From contig JAHHHQ010000042.1 of the NCBI GenBank assembly GCA_019359285.1, positions 1-64,000 on the forward strand: 64,000 nt of DNA, read 5' to 3'. The position numbers were made by a program, and so were the translations under genes. The notes below the pieces were generated by a model. It had not been told where the DNA came from, did no database searches, and was given only the letters and a program-made list of their open reading frames with translations. Shown piece after piece: positions 17,496 through 26,081 of this stretch. This stretch comes from Nodosilinea sp. WJT8-NPBG4. Its GTDB lineage: Bacteria > Cyanobacteriota > Cyanobacteriia > Phormidesmidales > Phormidesmidaceae. Positions within the stretch are counted from its first letter, which is position 1, and each line of letters opens with the position of its first letter.

Positions 17496-18452
17496 CTACA
17501 GCTGCCCCTCGCCGACGATCGCCCGCATGCCCTCTAACGTTGCTGGAATGCTGCGGGGGTCCATAAACATCACCTTGCTGCTGTCGCTGCTGCCGATTTT
17601 GAGCCCCATCTCCATGTAGTGCTGGGCAATGATGAATTGCAGCGCTTCGCGAGTGCTGGGGTCGATGGCGAGGGTTTTGGCGATTACTTGCATGGCTTCA
17701 GCTGTGCCCTTGGCCTGAAGCAGCTGCTCTTGGCGCAGAGCCTCGGCTCGCAACACAATGGTTTTTTGCTGTGCTTCGGCATCTAAAAGGGCGGCTTTTT
17801 GGCGAGCTTCGGCATCTAGCACCGACGACTCGGCTCGACCTCTGGCTGAGTTGACCGCCGCTTCGCGCTCTCCTTCAGAGGTCAGCACGGCAGCCCGTTT
17901 TTTGCGCTCGGCGGCCATTTGTAGCTCCATCGATTCTTGCACCGCTTTAGAGGGCACGATGTCGCGCAGTTCGACTCGGGTCACTTTGACTCCCCAGGGC
18001 TCGGTCGAAATATCCAGCTCGCGCAGTAAAAGTTCGTTAATTTCAGAGCGGGCAGTAAAGGTTTGATCGAGCTCGAGCTGACCCATTTCAGCGCGAATTT
18101 GAGTGAGCACCAGGTTGACCATCGCCGATTGCAGGTTTTCGACCCTGTAGTAGGCCTTCTCCATGTCCACAATGCGCCAGTACACCACCGCATCCACCGT
18201 GATCGAGACGTTGTCGCGGGTGATGCACTGCTGGGGCGGAATATCGAGCACGCGCTCGCGAATGGTTTGCCTAAACACCACCTTGTCGAGAAAGGGAATT
18301 AAAAAGTTGAGGCCGGGGGTGAGCTTTTTGCCGTTGTATTTGCCCAGGGTTTCGACCAGGGCTTCGTCGCTTTGATTGATAATTTTGACGGAGCTAGCGG
18401 CGATCGACCCGCCAAAAATCAGCACAATCAGAAAACTAAAAAAGCCGCCCAT
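17496..18452 (-). CDS. SPFH/Band 7 (stomatin, QmcA-like) membrane protein
   Basis: A 318-residue stomatin-type protein: one N-terminal membrane segment (about 3-22), a Band 7/SPFH domain to about residue 180, then an Ala/Glu/Arg-rich coiled coil and a conserved end with IVGEG. These proteins oligomerise at the membrane and are linked to microdomains and to the NfeD protease partner. It is directly downstream of an NfeD-like gene (59-base gap, same strand), the usual pairing. QmcA-like is by resemblance. Confidence 0.92.
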   Translation of the reverse strand: MGGFFSFLIVLIFGGSIAASSVKIINQSDEALVETLGKYNGKKLTPGLNFLIPFLDKVVFRQTIRERVLDIPPQQCITRDNVSITVDAVVYWRIVDMEKAYYRVENLQSAMVNLVLTQIRAEMGQLELDQTFTARSEINELLLRELDISTEPWGVKVTRVELRDIVPSKAVQESMELQMAAERKKRAAVLTSEGEREAAVNSARGRAESSVLDAEARQKAALLDAEAQQKTIVLRAEALRQEQLLQAKGTAEAMQVIAKTLAIDPSTREALQFIIAQHYMEMGLKIGSSDSSKVMFMDPRSIPATLEGMRAIVGEGQL

Positions 18453-18511
18453 AGACGTAATTCCTCAAATGGTTTGCGGTGGTAATTAGCAACTCTGTGG
18501 GGCTCGCCTAC

Positions 18512-18937
18512 CTAAGCTCTCAGCGCGCTTTCTGGGATGACATACAGAGTATTGCCCTTGCGCCTGACCACCACCACCGGCTGATCGGCCCCAATAGTGA
18601 TAGTTTCGTCGTCGCAGCGAGCTTGCCAGGAGTTGCCCTCGTAGATCACCCGGCCGGTTTGGCCGGGGGCAATAGCGGTTAACGTTCGGGCTTCGGTCGA
18701 CTCTTGCAGACTGTAGGGGGTGCGCTTGGGCACAAACCGTAGCAGCAGGAAGATCAGCACGAGAGACAGCGTCACCCAAGCCACAATTTGAAAGCTAAAG
18801 GAGGGCACCCCCAGGGCTATAAAAGCGACAATAAAAGCGCTCAAACCCAGGGTGGACTCCACAAAGCCCGTGGGCAAAAATAACTCCATGAGGCAGAAGA
18901 CGGCCCCTAGAATGGCCCAAAACAGAGGGTAGTTCAT
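18512..18937 (-). CDS. NfeD-like protein
   Basis: A 141-residue short NfeD: three hydrophobic helices (about 5-75), then a C-terminal OB-fold domain that includes GQTGRVIYEGNSWQARCDDE, a family motif. It lacks the ClpP-like protease domain of long NfeD proteins. It is encoded directly upstream of the SPFH gene and probably forms a membrane complex with it. The promoter is presumably in the divergent region to the PP2C gene, 18938-19151, where I see no other gene. Confidence 0.9.
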   Translation of the reverse strand: MNYPLFWAILGAVFCLMELFLPTGFVESTLGLSAFIVAFIALGVPSFSFQIVAWVTLSLVLIFLLLRFVPKRTPYSLQESTEARTLTAIAPGQTGRVIYEGNSWQARCDDETITIGADQPVVVVRRKGNTLYVIPESALRA

Positions 18938-19151
18938 AGCAGCCCACGAGAAACGTTAAGGCTAAAAGAAAATGATCCCAATTTAGGCCTCCGTCGAGAT
19001 TACTGATCCACGAAACCCAACCCAGGTTACCCTTCTGAATGTCTCGCTATCCTCTAGGATTAATCTATCTTTAGCCTCAGGCCTTTTGGGGGCTTAATTA
19101 CGTTGTTTTAATAGACTCTCTGCCACGTGCCTGTACCCGTCCGTAAACGCT

Positions 19152-20942
19152 ATGAACCGTGTTGAGCGCCGCCCCTCCCGCTATAAACCTTACCTCTGGG
19201 TGATCGGCACTGATATTGAGACCTTGCCGGTCGATGAGCTAGTGGGTCAGCGCTATCGAATAGTGGGTCCGCGCATTTGGCTCGACACCCAGCCCGACCA
19301 GCGACCTAGTGCCCCTGATACCTTTCCTGGGGAAGCGCTGCCTTACCTCAAGGGGCACCCCCATCGGCTGCATCTGCCGGGGCTCTATGGTGTGCTGGAG
19401 CGCACTGGGGCACCGCCGATTTTGCTGTTGGAGAATGCCCCGATTCATTTTCAGGCGGGGGAGCTATTGCCGGAACTGGCGGGCGGGCTGTTTAGCGCTT
19501 CACCCCTGCGTCAAGCCAATTGGCTGTGGCAGCTGTGGGAACTGTGGGGAACGCTGGGCGAACTGGGCTTGGCTAGGAGCTTATTCGTGCCTGGCAATCT
19601 GCGGGTGGATGGCTGGCGGCTGCGGCTGGTGGAACTGCAAGCTGATGGGGACCCGACTACCCTGACGGATTTAGTGGAGCTGTGGCGATCGCTCCTGTCT
19701 CCTTTGCATCTGTCTGTGTCAGAGCCGCTGCGATCGCTGGTCAACGGCATCGACGCCGGTGCCGTTGACCTCGACACCGTAGCGTTTGAACTCAACCAAA
19801 TTCTGCTGCGCCAGGCGGCTCTAGTGCCCACCCGGATTTCCCTGTCTGGAGCCACGGCCCAGGGACCAACCCAGCCCCGCAACGAAGATGCCTGCTGGCC
19901 CTTGGGCACTCAGAGCGAAGCCGCCCCGATGCAGGTGGCAATGGTGTGCGACGGGGTAGGGGGCCACGACGGCGGCGAAGTGGCCAGCCAGCTGGCGGTG
20001 CAGGCACTGCAAATTCAGCTGCAAGCGCTGCTGGCCGAAGCCCAAAACGAGCTGCGGGGACTGCCGCCTCAGATCGTCGTGCAGCAGCTTGAGGCAGTGA
20101 TTCGCATCGTCAACGAGCTGATCAGTTTTCAGAATGACAACCACGGCTGGGCCGGTCGTCAGCGCATGGGCACTACCCTGGTGATGGCGGTAGTTATTCC
20201 TCAACGGGTGCAGACCGACGACGGCTGGGGACGGGTGAATGAAGTGTACCTGGCCCATGTCGGCGACAGCCGCGCCTACTGGATTACCCCTGACTACTGC
20301 CACCCGCTTACGGTAGACGATGACATTGCCGGACGCGAGGTGATCGCTTGTCGGCAAACGTGGCCCCAGGCCCTAGAGCGCAGCGATGCCGGAGCGCTCA
20401 CCCAGGCCCTGGGCACCCGCAGCGGCGACCACCTCCAGCCCCACATTCAGCGGTTTGTGTTTGACGAAACGGGAATTTTGCTGCTCTGCTCCGATGGCCT
20501 CAGTGACAATTACCGTATTGAAGATGCCTGGGCCAACTACATTGGTCTGATCATTAAAGACATTGTCACCCTCGACTCGGCGGTGGCCTCCTGGATTGAG
20601 CTAGCTAACCAAAAGAATGGCCACGACAACACAGCCGTTGTGCTGATGCAGCACAAGCTTCTAGTTCCTACCCAGACGGGGCAAGACATTCCTGTTGGAG
20701 CGGGTGCCCAACGGGATTCAGCCGTCCCCGCTGGGGCCAAGCTCTACGGTGAAAACCTGCCCCAGGACGAGTTTGTCTCTACTCCAGCGGAACGCAAACC
20801 GCCGCGAGGAGTGCCCCGCTGGGTGCTGGCGGTGTCGGGTTCTGCTCTGCTGCTGGGGCTGCTGGGCTGGTGGCTGCTGGCCAGTCGATCGCCGGAGCCG
20901 CCGGAGCCGCAAAGGACGCCGCCTGTGGCTCCAGCGCCTTAG
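19152..20942 (+). CDS. PP2C-family serine/threonine protein phosphatase
   Basis: A 596-residue protein with a 230-residue N-terminal region of unknown fold, a PP2C domain (about 235-510) and a single C-terminal transmembrane helix (about 557-577). The metal-binding and catalytic motifs are complete: PRNEDA, CDGVGGHDGGE, GDSRAYW, CSDGLSDN and GHDNTAVV. It should remove phosphate from Ser/Thr proteins on the cytoplasmic face while anchored in a membrane. Its kinase partner is not in the window. The next gene is also a small membrane protein. Confidence 0.93.
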   Translation: MNRVERRPSRYKPYLWVIGTDIETLPVDELVGQRYRIVGPRIWLDTQPDQRPSAPDTFPGEALPYLKGHPHRLHLPGLYGVLERTGAPPILLLENAPIHFQAGELLPELAGGLFSASPLRQANWLWQLWELWGTLGELGLARSLFVPGNLRVDGWRLRLVELQADGDPTTLTDLVELWRSLLSPLHLSVSEPLRSLVNGIDAGAVDLDTVAFELNQILLRQAALVPTRISLSGATAQGPTQPRNEDACWPLGTQSEAAPMQVAMVCDGVGGHDGGEVASQLAVQALQIQLQALLAEAQNELRGLPPQIVVQQLEAVIRIVNELISFQNDNHGWAGRQRMGTTLVMAVVIPQRVQTDDGWGRVNEVYLAHVGDSRAYWITPDYCHPLTVDDDIAGREVIACRQTWPQALERSDAGALTQALGTRSGDHLQPHIQRFVFDETGILLLCSDGLSDNYRIEDAWANYIGLIIKDIVTLDSAVASWIELANQKNGHDNTAVVLMQHKLLVPTQTGQDIPVGAGAQRDSAVPAGAKLYGENLPQDEFVSTPAERKPPRGVPRWVLAVSGSALLLGLLGWWLLASRSPEPPEPQRTPPVAPAP

Positions 20943-20959
20943 GGGAAGTGGGTGGGTAG

Positions 20960-21406
20960 ATGGGTAGATGGGTAAGCGTAGCTATGGGGAGTTTGACGGA
21001 TACCTTTACCAATTCTTGGGGAGATGCGGCTCAGTCGGCACTGCTGAGGCCGGTGCAGGACTGGCTGGTGGAGCATCCACTGATGGGCTGGCTGGCGGGG
21101 CATCCGCTGTGGGTGCTGGTGCTGGTCGTGGTGGGTCTGCTGCTGTTTGCGGGGTTGTGGAGTGCGATCGCCCGTCTCACCGAAGGCTTTTGGCTATCCC
21201 TCGTGAAGCTGCCGTTTCGGCTTGGCGGTTGGATTGTTGGGGCGGTGTCTGGGTTGCTGGTGCGGCAGTGGGCCAAGCCGCCGAAGCTGGCTGCCGGGGA
21301 TGAGCGGTTGAGTGAGATCATGGGCCGCTTAGCAACCCTGCAAACGGAGCAGGAGCAGCTATTAGAAGAGATGAGGGAGCTGTTGGGTAAGAAGGGTAAG
21401 GGGTGA
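20960..21406 (+). CDS. Membrane protein of unknown function
   Basis: A 148-residue protein with two hydrophobic helices (about 48-68 and 85-105) and a C-terminal coiled-coil stretch rich in Glu and Leu. I do not recognise the family. The start is uncertain: the ATG at 20960 lies inside a short octamer repeat, TGGGTAGA, and an in-frame ATG at 20984 (MGSLTD) is a good alternative. It begins 17 bases after the membrane-anchored PP2C phosphatase, so the two are likely cotranscribed. Confidence 0.7.
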   Translation: MGRWVSVAMGSLTDTFTNSWGDAAQSALLRPVQDWLVEHPLMGWLAGHPLWVLVLVVVGLLLFAGLWSAIARLTEGFWLSLVKLPFRLGGWIVGAVSGLLVRQWAKPPKLAAGDERLSEIMGRLATLQTEQEQLLEEMRELLGKKGKG

Positions 21407-21471
21407 GGAGTTGTTCTATTTAGCCTAATGGGGCGCGGAGACTTAGGTGGGCGTGAGGGAATAGGGCGGAG

Positions 21472-22266
21472 ATGTTTTTGTTTTTGTCGAAGCTGCTGCC
21501 GCTGCTGATCTATCCGCTGGGGCTGGCCTGTGTGCTGCTAGTGGTGGCGCTGATCTGTATCAATCGAAGGCCTCGGTGGGCGGCGGGGGCGATCGCCCTA
21601 GCCTTGGTTCTACTGTTGGTAAGCAGCAATAGCTGGGTATCGACGGCGGTGATCCGCTCCCTAGAGTGGCGCTACCAGGGCACGGTGAATTTGCCGGAGG
21701 CCGAGGCGATCGTGGTGCTGGGAGGCGCGATTAAGCCCCAGTTCCCGCCTCGGCCTTGGATTGATGTGGCCGAAGAGGGCGATCGCGTGCTGCACGGAGC
21801 GCGGCTCTACCTGGAGGGTAAAGCACCGCTGCTGGTTTTCAGCGGTGGGCGGATTACCTGGGGCCAGGGGCAGAGCCGTTCTGAGGCAGCCGATATGGCT
21901 GAGCTAGCCGAGGCGTTCGGGGTGCCGCCCAGTGCCATGCTGCTTGAACCCGACTCGCTCAACACCTTTGAGAATGCGGCCTACACTCAGGTCTTGTTGG
22001 CTAATCTTGGCATTGAGCAAATTTTGCTGGTGACCTCAGCGATGCACATGCCCCGTTCCCTGGCGATTTTCAAAAAGCAGGGGTTCGAGGCTATCCCGGC
22101 GCCAACCGATTTTCATGTGGCTCAAGACCCCGCTGACCCAGGGCTGACTACCTGGCAGGGCCGCGCTCTCAGGCTGGTGCCCCAAACTGAGAACCTCCAC
22201 TACCTGACCCGCGCCCTCAAGGAATACATTGGCATTGGCATCTACCGGCTTAAAGGCTGGCTTTAG
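21472..22266 (+). CDS. YdcF family protein (DUF218)
   Basis: The 264-residue protein has two N-terminal transmembrane helices (about 10-30 and 37-57) and a DUF218 domain like ElyC, SanA and YdcF. Family motifs are AIVVLGGAIKP, VFSGGR, SEAADMAE, NTFENA and VTSAMHMPRS. ElyC is linked to envelope integrity and lipid-carrier use in E. coli, but the activity of this member is unknown. Genes on both sides are on the same strand, without tight spacing. Confidence 0.88.
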   Translation: MFLFLSKLLPLLIYPLGLACVLLVVALICINRRPRWAAGAIALALVLLLVSSNSWVSTAVIRSLEWRYQGTVNLPEAEAIVVLGGAIKPQFPPRPWIDVAEEGDRVLHGARLYLEGKAPLLVFSGGRITWGQGQSRSEAADMAELAEAFGVPPSAMLLEPDSLNTFENAAYTQVLLANLGIEQILLVTSAMHMPRSLAIFKKQGFEAIPAPTDFHVAQDPADPGLTTWQGRALRLVPQTENLHYLTRALKEYIGIGIYRLKGWL

Positions 22267-22335
22267 GCGCAAAGATAAACCTCAGACAATCTGGGACAAT
22301 GACCCTGGCATAATTTTGCAAGGTTGGGGTGAGTC

Positions 22336-23232
22336 ATGGGCACGACAGAGCGGCAGATGATCGGCGTTGATTTGGGCGGGTCTGCGATCAAGCTGGGGCG
22401 CTTTACCCAGTCGGGGCATTGCCTGGCCGAATTTGCTGTGCCGACGCCCCAGCCTTCGACACCAGAGGCGGTGATAGCGACAATGGGGGACGCGATCGCA
22501 TCCCTCGACCCCAACCGCGAAGCGGTTGCCATTGGCGTAGGCACCCCCGGTCCCGCCGATGCTACAGGCCGCATTGCCCGCGTCGCCATCAACCTAGCCG
22601 GGTGGCACGATGTGCCGATCGCCGATGCGCTGGAAGCAAAGACGGGGCGATCGGTCACGGTGGCCAACGACGCCAACTGTGCCGGCCTAGGGGAAGCCTG
22701 GCTGGGGGCCGGGCGCAACTTTAAGGATGTGCTAACCCTCACCTTGGGTACGGGGGTTGGCGGTGCGATCATTCTCGATGGCAAGTTGTTTGTGGGTCGC
22801 AACGGCACCGCTGGGGAACTGGGGCTAATTACCCTCAACCTCGAGGGGCCGCCCTGCAACAGCGGCAACCGAGGATCGCTGGAGCAGCACTGCTCGGTGC
22901 AGGCGGTTCGGCGAGAGACGGGGTTGTCCCCGGCGGTGCTGTTTAACCGGGCCAAGGCGGGGAACAGGGATGCGATCGCTTTTTGGCAAACCTATGGTCG
23001 CTGGTTGGGTGCGGGCATCGCCAGCTTAGTCTATGTGCTGACTCCAGAGGCGGTGATTCTCGGTGGCGGCATTAGCGCGGCAGCGGAGCTGTTTTTGCCG
23101 ACGACCTTGGCAGAGCTAGAGGCCCGCGTGTTGCTTAGCTCTCGTGAGGGGATGCAGGTGTTGGTGGCGGAGCTAGGCAATCAGGCGGGCATTGCCGGAG
23201 CGGCTCGCCTAGCGTTTCAGCAATATGGCTAG
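22336..23232 (+). CDS. ROK family sugar kinase (glucokinase-like)
   Basis: The 298-residue protein phosphorylates a hexose, most likely glucose, with ATP. It has the N-terminal phosphate motif GVDLGGSAIKLGRF, the second motif GTPGPADATGRI, VANDANCAGLGEAW and TLGTGVGGAI. Oddly, the ROK zinc motif (usually CxCGxxGCxE) reads CNSGNRGSLE, so two of its cysteines are serines and the structural zinc site is probably lost or altered. A strong hairpin follows. The substrate is inference from the family. Confidence 0.88.
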   Translation: MGTTERQMIGVDLGGSAIKLGRFTQSGHCLAEFAVPTPQPSTPEAVIATMGDAIASLDPNREAVAIGVGTPGPADATGRIARVAINLAGWHDVPIADALEAKTGRSVTVANDANCAGLGEAWLGAGRNFKDVLTLTLGTGVGGAIILDGKLFVGRNGTAGELGLITLNLEGPPCNSGNRGSLEQHCSVQAVRRETGLSPAVLFNRAKAGNRDAIAFWQTYGRWLGAGIASLVYVLTPEAVILGGGISAAAELFLPTTLAELEARVLLSSREGMQVLVAELGNQAGIAGAARLAFQQYG

Positions 23233-23248
23233 CTGCATTTCCCTTCGC

Positions 23249-23280
23249 TACCCCAAGGGCTAAAGTCTAGCCCTTGGGTA
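23249..23280 (+). terminator. Terminator of the ROK kinase gene
   Basis: A 13-bp stem with a single-base bulge (23249-23262 with 23268-23280, arms TACCC-AAGGGCTA) and a 5-nt loop follows the stop codon by 16 bases. TCTTTC comes next. Confidence 0.65.
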
Positions 23281-23399
23281 TCTTTCGTCTCTAGCCACCG
23301 AGCGAGGTGATCAAGCGTTTGGTTAGCAACCATAGAGTAGGAAAGCTGTGGCGTATGCCAGGGACTTTGCCGGTTGCAATCCTCACTGGAAGTTTTTTT

Positions 23400-23990
23400 A
23401 TGGGAATGTCTGATAGTCGATTCACTCGACACAGCCGTGCCGTTGGCCTGTTTCCGACTCGGCAGGAGGCTGAGCAAGCCCTGCACCAACTACGTGATTC
23501 AGGCTTTCAAATGGATCGCGTTTCAGTGGTGGCTAAATCTGGAGAAGGGCTGAGTGATCTAACCCCTGACAGAGACCTCGACCCCGATAAGCCCAAGTCT
23601 GAGCAGTCTCAAGACGGTGCCGGTGCTGGTGCAACGGCTGGTGCCCTGACCGGTGGTGCGATTGGTCTAATTGGAAGCTTGGGTGTGTTGGCTGTTCCTG
23701 GTGTTGGGCTAGTTGCGGGAGCCGGCATCTTGCTTGCCAACACGCTCTTGGCTAGTGGTATTGGCGCAGCCAGCGGTAGCTTGCTTGGTGCGTTAGTGGG
23801 CTGGGGCATACCCGAAGACCGCGCCAATTATTACAACGATCACGTGTATAACAACGACGATTATTTGGTTCTGCTAGAGGGCAGCGAGTCGGACATTCAA
23901 TCGGCTGAATCGGTGCTGAGTCAACACGGCATTCGTGATTGGGGTGTCTATGGAGCCACCGGATCTCCTGCTCATGTAGGCGGTCATTAA
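23400..23990 (+). CDS. General stress protein 17M-like protein with glycine-zipper region
   Basis: The N-terminal half (VGLFPTRQEAEQALHQLRDSGF) matches the general stress protein 17M-like domain found in stress proteins of several phyla. A long Gly/Ala-rich segment follows (about 80-140) with glycine-zipper character that can insert in membranes, then a C-terminal domain with RANYYNDHV. I chose the ATG at 23400, with GGAAG upstream, giving about 196 residues; an in-frame ATG at 23307 gives a longer, unlikely N-terminus. Function is not known beyond the stress link of the family. Confidence 0.8.
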   Translation: MGMSDSRFTRHSRAVGLFPTRQEAEQALHQLRDSGFQMDRVSVVAKSGEGLSDLTPDRDLDPDKPKSEQSQDGAGAGATAGALTGGAIGLIGSLGVLAVPGVGLVAGAGILLANTLLASGIGAASGSLLGALVGWGIPEDRANYYNDHVYNNDDYLVLLEGSESDIQSAESVLSQHGIRDWGVYGATGSPAHVGGH

Positions 23991-24017
23991 TACTAGTTGT
24001 CAAGTTAGAGCTTAACG

Positions 24018-24050
24018 TTGAGGGTGCAGCTTAGCTGTGCTCTCTTTTTT
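24018..24050 (+). terminator. Hairpin with T tract after the stress-protein gene
   Basis: A short imperfect stem (GCAGC, loop TTA, GCTGT, with outer GAG/CTC) is followed by CTCTTTTTT, 28 bases after the stop codon. Confidence 0.5.
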
Positions 24051-24210
24051 GTCGGCCATCAGGAATCTAAGCTGCATGACGGTAAAGGTGTGTGGCAGTG
24101 ACAACCTCGCACTTCTGCTAATAACTTCTAACTTCTAAGCGCATGAGCGCGGTGTGAGCTAGCTCTGGCTGTAACGCTCATACTGATGGCTTGAAAACTA
24201 TGCCTGGTTT

Positions 24211-24768
24211 TCAACTATGACCATGCAGCAATGGCTTTCGCTCTGAGAGTGGTTCAGCCTGCCTGAGGGGCGTTAGCACAAATAGGTGGTTGGGTTTAGT
24301 CGACTCTTCAAGCTCCTCTTCAGTACACTCAACAAGGCTATAAATACTTACAACGTATTCGCCGGGGGGAACATCGAGTAGTGCCCCCGGTTCCTCGTTA
24401 GGGTCGAAGTCAGGGGAAGGCCGTAGATTACCATAGCCTTCGATCGCTAGTTTGCCAGAGGGTAGATTGAGATAGGCACGTTGTACGTGGGGGTAGATAC
24501 CCACAGCCTCACGCTCTTGATCGTTCAAAGGGGCTCCTATAGCCACTTCAAGGGCCATCTCGTCGTCTTGACGCAGTTCATAAGCGACTAGAAGACCTTC
24601 CTCTGCGACCTCAAAAAGCTCAGAGTTAATATCGCTGTCACCATACCCTTCAAGAATGGAGGGATTAATGGCTTTTATGGCTTCTTGGCTTTGGTCGTCG
24701 TATAGAAAAATGACGAGGCCATCGTTGTAGAACTGAGCCGTTAGGGAGTCAGGGCGAACTGTTTTCAT
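24211..24768 (-). CDS. Hypothetical acidic protein
   Basis: I do not recognise this 185-residue protein. It is acidic, without a signal peptide or membrane helix, and appears to have two related beta-rich parts: YNDGLVIFLYDD early on, and PPGEYVVSIYSLVECTEEE near residues 130-150. The ATG at 24768 is the first start. It lies at the left edge of the accessory-looking stretch at 24.2-26.3 kb and has 209 bases between it and the HEPN-motif gene, so a joint operon is not evident. An immunity-protein role is possible but has no direct support. Confidence 0.65.
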   Translation of the reverse strand: MKTVRPDSLTAQFYNDGLVIFLYDDQSQEAIKAINPSILEGYGDSDINSELFEVAEEGLLVAYELRQDDEMALEVAIGAPLNDQEREAVGIYPHVQRAYLNLPSGKLAIEGYGNLRPSPDFDPNEEPGALLDVPPGEYVVSIYSLVECTEEELEESTKPNHLFVLTPLRQAEPLSERKPLLHGHS

Positions 24769-24915
24769 AGTACCTGGACCGTGAGATGAAGAAGTACAAA
24801 TAGCTGTAGCTTATTCAAAGATGTCCAGACGGTGTCCTTAATTAAAAAGACTTCAGAGCACGTAAGAGTTAGCTGGCGATCGCTGAAGTGCGTGAGCTAG
24901 GTAGTTGAGGAGTTT

Positions 24916-24947
24916 TTGGGTTTCCTTCGTCAACCCAACCTACGGGC
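24916..24947. repeat. Palindromic dispersed-repeat-like element, left copy
   Basis: TTGGGTT (24916-24922) and AACCCAA (24932-24938) form 7-bp arms, followed by CCTACGGGC. Read on the minus strand it has the form GTAGGTTGGGTTGA-n-GAAACCCAA. From memory this form is a widely dispersed short repeat in cyanobacterial genomes. A related sequence lies at 25957-26022 in the opposite orientation, so the HEPN-motif gene is flanked by both. Confidence 0.5.
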
Positions 24948-24976
24948 TGCTTTATTCTCCCAAGAAATTTAACTGA

Positions 24977-25558
24977 TTATTTTTGAAACTCATCCCAGAA
25001 TACAGAGGCATTCTCGTCTGTAGCTATCCTAAGCATCATCTGCATACAAAGCATCACCCCGGATTGAATATCGTCATCAGCGACTTCTTGACCATCAAAC
25101 TCTGGATTTGTGGGAATCTCTACTTCTTTAATCCACCATCGATCTATTTTCGTTAGTAATTCATAGATAGATTCTAAAAGGTCAATATTTATTTCGGCAT
25201 CGGAATTCACAATAAACTTAGGTAAATCATGTGCTAATTCATTGCGATGCTTACGGATCCTGTCGATTAGCTCAATATCAGTGTCACAAATAGCAGATAT
25301 TTCTTTTAACCACAAAAGCGATGCTCGGAGTGGACTTTTATCTAGTGATAAAACTTTACTTCTGTAGTCTTCACTGACAACTCCTCCATGCTCATTGAAT
25401 TCATAAGTAAAAAAATCACGAATGCGATCGATAATTGAAGTTCGAAGTAGTTCATATGCAGTCAAGAAAATTGAGGCGGCAATTAGGTTTCCTCTCAAAG
25501 ATTCAGGATTCAAAAACTTAGCCCAGCTGCGGTATGCCTGGTCTTCTAATGTGTTCAT
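24977..25558 (-). CDS. HEPN-motif protein, possible RNase or immunity component
   Basis: The 193-residue protein has no assigned name. Near residues 98-112 it reads ELIDRIRKHRNELAHDL, with R105, N106 and H110 making the R-N-x3-H pattern of HEPN domains. Those domains are often RNA-cutting toxins or defence effectors, or non-catalytic nucleotidyltransferase partners. The rest is alpha-helical, rich in Ile, Leu and Asp. The ATG at 25558 has AAGG upstream; a TTG at 25564 is possible. Base composition is AT-richer than the neighbours and no partner (MNT, kinase) is next to it. The function is inference. Confidence 0.65.
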   Translation of the reverse strand: MNTLEDQAYRSWAKFLNPESLRGNLIAASIFLTAYELLRTSIIDRIRDFFTYEFNEHGGVVSEDYRSKVLSLDKSPLRASLLWLKEISAICDTDIELIDRIRKHRNELAHDLPKFIVNSDAEINIDLLESIYELLTKIDRWWIKEVEIPTNPEFDGQEVADDDIQSGVMLCMQMMLRIATDENASVFWDEFQK

Positions 25559-26081
25559 GTTCAATAACCTTACTTGACTGATTACTACCCTTTTGGTAGT
25601 TTCAATATTGTTTGGTTTTTAGGCAGAAGACTTGAAGCGACTGCCTTATCCAAAGCCGAGGCCTCATCAGAGAAAAGTTTTTGGCCTGTTTACCCTTATT
25701 TGATGAACAGGTCGAAACTTTCTGTATATCAACCTCAGTTGCGTGGATCACAAGATACTTTTCGCATAATATTTCGATTTAGAACGAGCGCAAGATACTC
25801 TCCGCATATATTCATGCTTGCTTGCCCCGTTTCACCAGCTTCAACTCTGAACGAGGCTAAGCCAAGTCGTAACTTGGTCAACTCCCCACTAGCCGCAGTG
25901 GCGAATATGTCAGCGTCATGCCCCACAGGCACAGGGTTACAAGGCCTCAGCGCTTTTGTAGGTTGAACCGAGCACTAGCGGAACTCAGCAGGCTTGCGAC
26001 TGTTGGGTTTCGCTTTGCTTTACCTCTCCAGTGACATCTGTAGAGTGATGGCTCTAGGGTTAGGACCGTTGCTTAGCTGTG
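25559..26081. other. Intergenic part of the accessory stretch
   Basis: No gene I can support. A plus-strand open frame (25574-25966) and a minus-strand one (25735-25932) have no family resemblance and no ribosome-binding site. A repeat-like sequence lies at 25957-26022: TGTAGGTTGAACCGAGC followed by GTTGGGTTTCGCTTTGC, related to the palindrome at 24916-24947. The stretch may be the remains of inserted DNA. Confidence 0.5.

Noticed and set aside
25574..25966. Plus-strand ORF of 130 codons and an opposing minus-strand ORF (25735-25932)
   Set aside because: Neither has a good start, known motifs or coding-like composition; kept only as a note on possible decayed insertion DNA.
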